Below the pieces are notes generated by a model. That model made no database searches. It was not told the origin of the DNA and saw nothing but the letters and a program-made list of their open reading frames with translations. A DNA stretch of 63,954 nucleotides from Puia dinghuensis (lineage in GTDB: Bacteria; Bacteroidota; Bacteroidia; Chitinophagales; Chitinophagaceae): the NCBI GenBank assembly GCA_026225275.1, contig JAMFSL010000072.1:1-63954 (forward strand), given 5' to 3'. Position numbers and translations under genes: made by a program. Below are positions 8,341-15,615 of this stretch, piece by piece. Every line of letters starts with the position of its first letter. Within the stretch, counting starts at the first letter, position 1.

Positions 8341-8898
8341 ATGAAAGCATTGCTATTAATCCTGACATTATGTGCGATGTTACCTGCTACAGCCCAGGTC
8401 AATCCTTCTGATAATTCAAAAGTTAAAATACCCGAAAATTTCACCGCTGCCCAAAGCACATTGCTGATCCAGCAAGACGCCGATATGGACAGCTCCTTCG
8501 TATCACTTTCAACTGACATGAGAATAAGAACAGACGTTTTCGTCAGCGGCCATATCAGAAAAAAAGCCATGGCAGAATATGCCGATAAGAATCTCTCCCT
8601 CAAACATGAATATGTTTCTCAAAGTGCTATTTATGATTCTTCCGGCCAGTATGCCGACAAAAACCAGTACAGATTCGCCCTGGTCATCGAACTGATCAAG
8701 CAAGCACAACATATCAGGACTGGAACCATGATGGAGTCGACTTATTATCAGCCCATTTTTAGGTTTCGCCTGTATGATCGGCTGACGGGAAAAACCTACG
8801 CGGAATTAGGTAATGGGTCCAGTATGTTTATGTCGGCATTTAAATCCGCCATAAAAAAGATCAGCAAGCCCATTTCTGCAGGAATTAGTGACCGATAG
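8341..8898 (+). CDS. Secreted protein of unknown function with an IS-derived C terminus
   Basis: I do not recognise a family. The ATG at 8341 opens a clear signal peptide (KALLLILTLCAMLPATAQ, cleavage near residue 19). The frame is open upstream to 8134 but without protein-like character. The mature part is about 165 residues, mostly beta-strand and charged, with RFRLYDRLTGKTYAELGNGS near the end. The last six codons (A-G-I-S-D-R) and the TAG lie over the antisense of the IS1-family transposase motif Y-R-S-L-I-P, so the original C terminus was replaced at the element junction near 8878-8898. The gene may be truncated. Confidence 0.6.
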   Translation: MKALLLILTLCAMLPATAQVNPSDNSKVKIPENFTAAQSTLLIQQDADMDSSFVSLSTDMRIRTDVFVSGHIRKKAMAEYADKNLSLKHEYVSQSAIYDSSGQYADKNQYRFALVIELIKQAQHIRTGTMMESTYYQPIFRFRLYDRLTGKTYAELGNGSSMFMSAFKSAIKKISKPISAGISDR

Positions 8899-9377
8899 AT
8901 ATTAAGCTGATCCGTGCAAATCTTCCGAGCTCCTGACAGCAAAAGCGTATTCACCAGCACCCTGAGGGTGCGCTTGTTCCGTTTACCCACAATAAAATCC
9001 ATTACCTCCCCACTCTTACGATTTAACGCATACGCGATCCAATATTGATTCTGCTTATTCCCGATGAACGTCCGTAATTCATCCACTTCGACAGTTTCCT
9101 GATGTAACCGGATAGGCGGCTTGATGATCGATTTGGCCGCCCATTTTATGTCCGTCTGTACCGTATTGACCGAAATATTCAATATTCGCGCAATTCCTCG
9201 CACCGAAACGCTTTCACAGACCAACTTAAAAATCATAGGCTTGATGTCCTTGCAGCACGCCCTGTTTCGGTAGGTCTTCTGTTGGTACTTCCTGCATAGC
9301 TTGCAATAGAGCTTCTGTGCTCCGTTTTTCTGCTTTCCTGCCTTTTGACAAGCATGATTACAAAATTTACACGTCAT
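8880..9377 (-). pseudogene. IS1-family transposase, 3'-truncated
   Basis: The N-terminal InsA-like part has a zinc ribbon (CKFCNHACQKAG and YCKLCRKYQQKTY) and a helix-turn-helix (GIARILNISVNTVQTDI). The DDE catalytic part follows, with the first aspartate in VEVDELRTFIG and the second in ICTDQLNIYRSLIPA. Homology stops at about residue 167. The third catalytic acid and the C terminus, normally another 50-60 residues, are gone; the frame runs on to 8796 as antisense of the neighbouring secreted gene. The element is therefore dead, and its left end has been lost by recombination or deletion into that gene. Confidence 0.85.
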
Positions 9378-9381
9378 TGAA

Positions 9382-9543
9382 ACCAGATATTTTGATACAC
9401 AAGACGAAAAAAGGCCGGAGTTAACCAGCCTTCTCAGTTGAAATTCGATGGATTATGGGATTTTTGGGGTCAAAGGGGACGCTGCTCCATCCTGCAAGGC
9501 CCTTCTGGACGGGTTCTTCTTACGACCAGATATTTTGATACAC
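9382..9543. repeat. 19-bp direct repeat, possible IS end
   Basis: ACCAGATATTTTGATACAC occurs at 9382-9400, just upstream of the transposase start, and at 9525-9543, at the exact point where the RHS-like fragment loses family resemblance. The copies are 143 bases apart in the same orientation. Position relative to the transposase suggests a terminal sequence of the IS, but no inverted partner is present. Confidence 0.55.
9407..9432 (-). terminator. Terminator-like hairpin on the minus strand
   Basis: On the minus strand AAGGCTGG pairs with CCGGCCTT (one G-T pair) around a six-base loop and is followed by six T residues. It lies between the RHS fragment and the transposase remnant. Confidence 0.6.
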
Positions 9544-9960
9544 TACCGTCTCAGCCACTGTCGTATTGCCCGTACTATTATCATTGGTCACCGTCTGCCG
9601 GGGCCGAAGTGTCCCGTCATAATACTGAATAACAGTCTTACTCTTGGCATTCTCGGCAAAATCGGTACTGACCTGCCAGTTCAGATTAGGCTGATGCCCA
9701 TTGTTGGCAAAGGTCAATGGCGTCGACCAGGGGCCCGCGATCATATTCCCATCATTCTTCCGTTGCACCGCTCGGATCCGATAATAAAGCGTTCCTCCGC
9801 CCGTGGCGGGATTAGCATCATATAACAGAGGAATATTGTATTTGAAGGTACCGCTGCTGTCATCGATGTCGATACGCGTACTGTTCTGCTGGAATAAGGC
9901 ATTGGTACTGAAAGTCCCATTCACAAAAGATCCAGTCCCCCCCACCCCCCATTTTTTCAC
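9520..9960 (-). pseudogene. Fragment of an RHS/YD-repeat (DUF6443-type) protein
   Basis: About 146 codons are open, with a GTG as the only possible start, so this is probably an internal piece. It resembles the region before DUF6443 in Bacteroidota RHS proteins: GTLYYRIRAVQRKN, NLNWQVSTDFAENAKSK, then VIQYYDGTLRPRQTVTNDNS. Family members continue after A-E-T-x with Y-D-Y-x-G-R-P; here that point is replaced by the 19-bp repeat and a stop. A G6-T-G7 run near the 5' end (9937-9950 on the plus strand) may have caused or allowed frameshifting. Remnant of a large secreted or toxin-carrying protein. Confidence 0.6.
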
Positions 9961-10070
9961 CCTTTTTTCACGCTAATTCCCGATCTTTCACGTTAACTTG
10001 GTGTCGGAGCCGCCGCAATAAAGCCTAACCGACCTGGCAAGCCCAAAAATTTGACAATCAACGATATACT

Positions 10071-12347
10071 ATGTCTAAACCTGTTCGCATCTTCTGGATC
10101 GTCTTCTTCTCCGGCATCGTGGTCTTTATCGGTTTTATCGCCATGATCGCCTGGGGCGTATTCGGCCAGCTTCCTTCCCTTCAGGAACTGGAAAATCCCT
10201 CCCTCGTCCTGGCGTCAGAAGTATTCGCGGACAACGGCAACTCCATGGGGAAATTCTATACCGCCAAAGGCAATCGCGTCCATGTCGAATACAATGATAT
10301 TTCCCCCAACGTGATCAACGCCCTGGTTGCTACTGAAGACGCGAGATTTTATGATCACTCGGGAATAGACGGCAAAGCGGTATTGCGGGCCATACTTGAA
10401 TTCGGCCGCGACGGCGGCGGCAGCACGATCACCCAGCAGCTGGCATTCAATATGTTCAATGGCGAAAGATCCCGACATCGCCTCAGCCGCATGCTGCAGA
10501 AGCTCAAAGAATGGATCATCGCCATTCAGCTCGAAAGGAATTTTACCAAACAGGAGATCCTGACCCTCTACCTCAACGACGTCTCCTTCAGCGATAATGT
10601 CTATGGCATCCGCGCCGCCGCCCGCACCTTCTTCCAGAAAGAAGCCGACAGCCTCGGCGTCGACGAGGCGGCCGTACTGGTCGGCATGGTCAACAACCCG
10701 AGTCTGTTCAACCCGCGCACGAACCCCAAAGCAGCTACGGACCGGCGCAATATCGTCCTCAACCGGATGGTGACGAATCACTACCTGCCCGAAGAAGAGG
10801 CCACGGCCCTGAAGGCTAAGCCGATCGACCTCAGCCACTACCGCAAACTGGATGAGAACAACGGCATCGCCCCCTATTTCCGCGACGTCCTTCGCGGCGA
10901 CCTCAAAAAATGGTGCAAGGAACACACCAATCCCGCCACGGGCCAGCCCTATAATCTCTACCAGGATGGACTGAAGATCTACACGACGATCGACCCGCAG
11001 ATGCAGGCCTATGCCGACAGCGCAGTCGACCGCCAGATGCCGGTCCTCCAAAAGATGCTCGACGCCCAAAAAGAGATCCGCACCGGCGCAGTCTGGGCAG
11101 AGCACAGCAATATCCTCGAGGCCGCTATGCGCAGCAGCGAAAGGTGGCAGGACGAAGATGATGCCGGGATGTCGGACGCCGAGATCCGCAACAGCTTCAA
11201 CACCCCCATAAAAATGAAGGTCTTCGCCTGGAATGCCACCCGGGAAAAAGATACCGTGATGTCTCCCCTCGACTCGATCAAATACAACCGGCAGATGCTG
11301 CAGACAGCCTTCATGGTGATGGACCCCTTCACCGGAGCCGTCAAAGCCTGGGTCGGCGGCATCGATTTCAGGACCTACAAATTTGACCACGTCAACATCA
11401 ATACCAAACGGCAGGTCGGCAGCTCGATCAAACCCTTCCTTTACAGTCTCGCCATCGAAGACTTCAATTTCACGCCCGCGACGGTATGCCCGGCCGTACA
11501 ACAGTATTTCCCGGAGTATAACGCCTATGTACCCGCGAAATCAGGCTCGCATTGGGAGCCAGGACCTTATCCCCTGGCCTATGGGCTGGGCTGGTCGATC
11601 AATGAAGTGGCCGCCTACCTCATGAAGCAGTTCGGACCACAAGGCCCTCAGCGATTCGCTGAATTCCTCAAACAGATCCAAATCCCTACCACGGTTACGC
11701 CTTACCCGTCCATGGCTCTGGGCGCCTGCGAGCTGTCCCTTTACGAAATGCTGGGCGGCTACACGATGTTCCCCTCCGAGGGCATCCATACGGACCCCTA
11801 TTATATTTCACGGATAGAAGACAAACATGGTAACATCCTGGCCAATTTCGCACCAGAACATAAAGAGGTGCTTAGCCAGTCTACCGCCTATACGATGACC
11901 CGCATGATGCAAGGCACGGTAGACTTCGGTACGGCCAAAGGATTGAGAGCACGCCTGGGCCTGGCCGAAATGGGCGGCAAGACGGGCACCACTAACGATA
12001 ACTCTGATCTCTGGTTCATGGGCTATACACCCCAGCTCCTGGCCGGCTGCTGGGTGGGCTGCGACGAACGCTTTATTCACCTGGACGACAATTCATCCGA
12101 CGGCGGTCACATCGCCCGCCCTATCTGGGAAAACTTTTTCACCAAAGCACTCGCGGACAAATCGCTCGGATTGAGCAGAGATAGTCGCTTCATTAAACCT
12201 GACAGTCTTAATGCCAGTCTGCAATACGACTATAACAGCCAAAGTGAAAAAGCCCCACCGCCAGGCGCTGAAGGAAACAACCAGGGTAACGGTGATGCCA
12301 ATTCATATACCGATACCACCGCCAAATCCAAATCCAACCCTTATTAG
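10071..12347 (+). CDS. Penicillin-binding protein 1A, bifunctional class A
   Basis: Peptidoglycan glycosyltransferase/transpeptidase anchored by one N-terminal membrane helix (residues 7-30). The GT51 domain covers about 50-230, with catalytic Glu89 in VATEDARFYDHSG and the GGSTITQQLA motif. The transpeptidase domain shows SSIK (Ser451 nucleophile and Lys454), SIN in GLGWSINEVA, and KTGT in GGKTGTTNDN near 637. At 758 residues it has normal family length, with a Gln/Asn/Ser-rich C-terminal tail. No operon partner: an RHS remnant lies upstream and a secreted protein downstream on its own. No convincing promoter box is visible in the short upstream gap. Confidence 0.93.
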   Translation: MSKPVRIFWIVFFSGIVVFIGFIAMIAWGVFGQLPSLQELENPSLVLASEVFADNGNSMGKFYTAKGNRVHVEYNDISPNVINALVATEDARFYDHSGIDGKAVLRAILEFGRDGGGSTITQQLAFNMFNGERSRHRLSRMLQKLKEWIIAIQLERNFTKQEILTLYLNDVSFSDNVYGIRAAARTFFQKEADSLGVDEAAVLVGMVNNPSLFNPRTNPKAATDRRNIVLNRMVTNHYLPEEEATALKAKPIDLSHYRKLDENNGIAPYFRDVLRGDLKKWCKEHTNPATGQPYNLYQDGLKIYTTIDPQMQAYADSAVDRQMPVLQKMLDAQKEIRTGAVWAEHSNILEAAMRSSERWQDEDDAGMSDAEIRNSFNTPIKMKVFAWNATREKDTVMSPLDSIKYNRQMLQTAFMVMDPFTGAVKAWVGGIDFRTYKFDHVNINTKRQVGSSIKPFLYSLAIEDFNFTPATVCPAVQQYFPEYNAYVPAKSGSHWEPGPYPLAYGLGWSINEVAAYLMKQFGPQGPQRFAEFLKQIQIPTTVTPYPSMALGACELSLYEMLGGYTMFPSEGIHTDPYYISRIEDKHGNILANFAPEHKEVLSQSTAYTMTRMMQGTVDFGTAKGLRARLGLAEMGGKTGTTNDNSDLWFMGYTPQLLAGCWVGCDERFIHLDDNSSDGGHIARPIWENFFTKALADKSLGLSRDSRFIKPDSLNASLQYDYNSQSEKAPPPGAEGNNQGNGDANSYTDTTAKSKSNPY

Positions 12348-12550
12348 AAATCGGTCGTAGGACCCTAAACTCCCGCATCATCCTGATTTTCAAGGCTGTC
12401 ACGTCCTAACGGACTTCCCGCGCTAAGAATTTTTTCCCGTTCATAGACTTCGTCTCTGATTAATACATATGTAGTCGATTAAAAATCACCACTTTACACT
12501 TTGGCATCCGGCTGGTAGTTTATTTACTACCTAAGTAAAACCAGTAACCG
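12348..12550 (+). promoter_or_regulatory. Leader region of the PA14-like gene
   Basis: About 200 bases without a gene. GGTAGT at 12514-12519 pairs with ACTACC at 12526-12531 just before the start at 12551. TACACTTTG at about 12494-12502 resembles a -7 box with one extra base. No terminator for PBP1A is evident. Confidence 0.35.
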
Positions 12551-14092
12551 ATGAAATCTTTGTACCCGTATTTTTTGAAACTAACCTTACTGTCCGTTAT
12601 CACCCTCCTGCTCGCTCCCGCCCAGCGGCTCCAGGCACAGGCCTGCTCGACTGCCCAGGGAAATCGGACGACTTACGGCACCAATAATGTGTGGATTGGC
12701 TACGTCTATACCGGCGAGAATTTCAACAACTATCAGGGATATATTAACGAAGGCAACTCCTCCAGCCCGGATTTCAACGAAGGCTTTGGAGGCTCGGGAG
12801 CGACCTTCAACACCGCCGGTTGCTCGGTCCAGGCCGACAATATGAGCGTCCGTTACTTGTTGAACCAGACCTTCGCCGCCGGCACCTACATCATTACCGT
12901 GGGGGGAGACGACGGCTATCGTTTCAGCACGAACGGTGGTAGTACCTGGTTGATCAATAAGTGGGTCGATCAAAGCTATAATTCGGTCACGGATACGGTT
13001 ACCCTGAACGGCAACTATAATTTCGAACTGGACTATTACCAGGATGGAGGCGCCAATCAGGTAACCTTCAACATCACACAGATTTGTTTGGGCTCCGGCG
13101 ATCAGACTATCTATGGCGCCAATAATGTGTGGAAGGGTTATATCTACCAGGGCGAGAACTTCCAGACCTATAAAGGGGCTACTACCGAAGGATCCAGCTC
13201 GAGCCCGAATTTCAATGAGAACTTCGGCAATCCCGGCGGCAGCAATACTGCCACTTATTTCACTAACCAGTGTTCGATCACCACTTCCCAGTTCAGCGCC
13301 CGCTACCGCCTGGCGCAGACCCTCCCAGCCGGTAACTATTCTTTCACCGCGGGTGGTGACGACGGTTTCCGCCTGAGCTTCGACGGGGGTGCTACCTGGC
13401 CGATCAATATGTGGCAGGATCAGAGTTATACCACCACCACCTATACGACCACACTTACCGCCGGCACCTATAACACGGTACTGGAGTACTACCAGGACGC
13501 CGGCGACGACATCGTATCCTATACCAGCACCTTTAGCACGCTGCCCGTCACGATCAACACCTGGACTGCCACCTTGCTGCCCGGAGACAAGGCATTATTA
13601 AAATGGACAGCTTCTGACGCTGTCGATTTTGATCACTTTATCATACAACGCAGTACCGATGACGAGACTTTCACGGATGTAGCAACTATCGGCTCGGCCA
13701 CGGCTGACAGCACCCTCACCCAGCAATATTCGTATACGGACCAGTTCACTTATAACGGCAATGTATTTTATCGGCTGGCCATGGTAGATCACGATGGAAC
13801 AACCACCTATTCGACTATCGCCGTTCTGCCCATGCAGGAATCAGCCGCCATCCGCATCTATCCGACGGTGGTCACCAACGGTCAGTTGACGGTCGAGTCG
13901 CCCTCTTCGATCAGCCAGGCCCAATTCCAGTTATACGATATGAATGGTCAAAAGCTGCTGGTCAGGAACTGGTCGGAATTTCAGGGCATTCAACAGGTCG
14001 CCATCGGCAGCAACCTTGCAGCCGGAGCGTATATCGCCCTTTTATCCGACGGTCAGTCTATATTAACCAAACAGATCATTATCGTCAAATAA
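12551..14092 (+). CDS. Secreted protein with two PA14-like repeats and a T9SS sorting domain
   Basis: A signal peptide (residues 1-32, ending RLQAQA) is followed by two homologous blocks of about 150 residues. Each begins with a Y-G-x-N-N-V-W segment (YGTNNVWIGYVYTGENF and YGANNVWKGYIYQGENF), has an F-x-A-G-x-Y strand and a GGDDGYRF or GGDDGFRL turn, and ends in a LDYYQDGG or LEYYQDAG strand, as in PA14-like carbohydrate-binding folds. A beta-sandwich spans about 335-425 and a type A T9SS C-terminal domain about 430-513 (IRIYPTVVTNGQLTVES, FQLYDMNGQKLL). It should be exported by the type IX system and attached to the surface. No catalytic domain is seen. A terminator follows. Confidence 0.8.
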   Translation: MKSLYPYFLKLTLLSVITLLLAPAQRLQAQACSTAQGNRTTYGTNNVWIGYVYTGENFNNYQGYINEGNSSSPDFNEGFGGSGATFNTAGCSVQADNMSVRYLLNQTFAAGTYIITVGGDDGYRFSTNGGSTWLINKWVDQSYNSVTDTVTLNGNYNFELDYYQDGGANQVTFNITQICLGSGDQTIYGANNVWKGYIYQGENFQTYKGATTEGSSSSPNFNENFGNPGGSNTATYFTNQCSITTSQFSARYRLAQTLPAGNYSFTAGGDDGFRLSFDGGATWPINMWQDQSYTTTTYTTTLTAGTYNTVLEYYQDAGDDIVSYTSTFSTLPVTINTWTATLLPGDKALLKWTASDAVDFDHFIIQRSTDDETFTDVATIGSATADSTLTQQYSYTDQFTYNGNVFYRLAMVDHDGTTTYSTIAVLPMQESAAIRIYPTVVTNGQLTVESPSSISQAQFQLYDMNGQKLLVRNWSEFQGIQQVAIGSNLAAGAYIALLSDGQSILTKQIIIVK

Positions 14093-14136
14093 TTCGACCT
14101 CTACCCCTTCCCTTTTAACCCTCAACCCAGGAATAC

Positions 14137-14166
14137 GGCAGCCCTCGCGGCTGCCTTTCCTTTTTT
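14137..14166 (+). terminator. Intrinsic terminator of the PA14-like gene
   Basis: GGCAGCC (14137-14143) pairs with GGCTGCC (14149-14155) around CTCGC, followed by TTTCCTTTTTT. Confidence 0.9.
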
Positions 14167-14181
14167 CGCGAGTCCTCACTT

Positions 14182-14814
14182 TTACCTGAATAAATGCTGC
14201 CCCAGCGTATAAGCGCAGGTGATGCTGAAATTGCGTGTCCAGACCTTATCAAACGATGGGTCGGCGGAATCCTGTGTCAAACCCCAATCCAACCTCGCCC
14301 GCAGCGACAGGTTATCCTGTAATTGATATCCTACCATCCCGTCGAGACCGGCATCGAAGTGATGCCCGTCATCAATGGCGGAATTGTTGCCCAAAGCAAG
14401 CTTGGTCGTGTAGCCATTATAGGTATATTTTCCAGAGATCACATAGCAGAAATAAGGGCCCAGACCGAAGGATAATCTTTTTCCGGCCAGGTTGGAGTGA
14501 TAGACCAAAGGAATGGGCAGCGTGATAAAGGAAATGGCAAACGGCGTTTTATCGCCGAAAATATTCGGCGTATAGGCCTCCCGGGAAAAGAATAGCTTGG
14601 GCTGGATCGAGAATATGGAATCTTTTAACCCAATGTCGGCGAATCCGCCAAGAGAGAACCGAACTCCCGGAGTTCCATGAAAGACGACGCCACCTGCCCC
14701 GGTTGCCCTGGCGCCGGATAAATTGATACCCCCTTCTGCGCCATACTGGATGGTTTGACCATATCCGGCTGTAAAAAAAACGACCGAAAAAACAAGTAGA
14801 CATAACATTCTCAT
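14182..14814 (-). CDS. Outer-membrane beta-barrel protein, PorT-like
   Basis: The ATG at 14814 (MRMLCLLVF) starts a signal peptide ending GYGQ near residue 20; the frame is open to 14853 without need. The mature 190 residues alternate polar and hydrophobic positions as in an eight-stranded barrel: YGAEGGINLSGAR, GVRFSLGGFADIGL, FSIQPKLFFSREAY, and a last strand FSITCAYTLGQHLF. This fits the outer_membrane_beta-barrel family that includes PorT, widespread in Bacteroidota. It is monocistronic. Its role is unknown. Confidence 0.75.
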   Translation of the reverse strand: MRMLCLLVFSVVFFTAGYGQTIQYGAEGGINLSGARATGAGGVVFHGTPGVRFSLGGFADIGLKDSIFSIQPKLFFSREAYTPNIFGDKTPFAISFITLPIPLVYHSNLAGKRLSFGLGPYFCYVISGKYTYNGYTTKLALGNNSAIDDGHHFDAGLDGMVGYQLQDNLSLRARLDWGLTQDSADPSFDKVWTRNFSITCAYTLGQHLFR

Positions 14815-14979
14815 AAGCTTAATTTTTAGATGCGGAATAAAATAAAATTTCAATGATGGTGGTATTCTTGCCAGGATAATGGCGGTAGGCTGGACTATAC
14901 AAATACGGAGAGTTCCGGTACAAATATCCGGTTATTGCTAAAAAAGAGAAATAGTTAGTTGTAACTAATTTGGGAGGCT

Positions 14980-15615
14980 TTAGGCCAATCCATGCTCCTT
15001 GGCGAAGTTGACGAGGCCGACGGGCGTATAGATATCCAATTTACGACAGATATTACGGCGATGGGCATTGACAGTGAATTCACTGACGTACAACTGCTCA
15101 CCGATCTCTTTGGTCGTATATCCCTGGGCGATCTTACGAATGATCTCCACTTCCCGCTGCGTGATCTGGTATTTCTTCATGAAATCATTGATAAAAATCG
15201 ATGGGGAGTCATCAGCCGCCACAGCGGCCTCTTCCGGAAACCACGTGCCCCCATCCCCGATCATCCGCACGGCTTCCTTCAGCTCATGGGAAGTGCAGTT
15301 CTTCGACAGGTAACCCCTGGCGCCCAGATTGCGGGCTTCGCGCAACAATTTTGGCTGATTGTAATTGGTGAATACGAGCACCTTCAGACGGGGAAATTCT
15401 TTCTGCAGGATCCTCAGCGTTTCAAGCCCGTCCAGTTGCGGCATGTGGAGATCCAGCAATACCATATCCATAGAAGTCTCGCGTAGCCGGACCAGCAGCT
15501 GGCGGCCATTGTTTACCGGCTCCGCCACCTCTACGTCTTCTATCTCTTCCAGAACCCGCTTCAACCCGTCTACCAGGACGGGATGATCATCCGCTATAAT
15601 TATTTTCAAAGCCAT
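14980..15615 (-). CDS. NarL/FixJ-family response regulator
   Basis: A receiver domain (residues 1-120) has DD at 9-10, phospho-acceptor Asp55 in MVLLDLHMPQ, FTNYN and the lysine of YLSKNC. The LuxR-type helix-turn-helix is at about 145-210: ITQREVEIIRKIAQGYTTKE, then IGEQLYVSEFTVNAHRRNI. I prefer the ATG at 15615 (MALKIIIADDHP) over 15627. The start overlaps the 3' end of the TPR kinase by 29 bases, so both are cotranscribed and coupled. Likely activates transcription of unknown targets; the GH8 gene next door is a candidate only by position. Confidence 0.92.
   Translation of the reverse strand: MALKIIIADDHPVLVDGLKRVLEEIEDVEVAEPVNNGRQLLVRLRETSMDMVLLDLHMPQLDGLETLRILQKEFPRLKVLVFTNYNQPKLLREARNLGARGYLSKNCTSHELKEAVRMIGDGGTWFPEEAAVAADDSPSIFINDFMKKYQITQREVEIIRKIAQGYTTKEIGEQLYVSEFTVNAHRRNICRKLDIYTPVGLVNFAKEHGLA

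Noticed and set aside
10215-11501. 428-residue open frame opposite PBP1A
   Set aside because: Antisense to a gene with clear GT51 and transpeptidase motifs; composition is a shadow of codon bias and no domain is visible.
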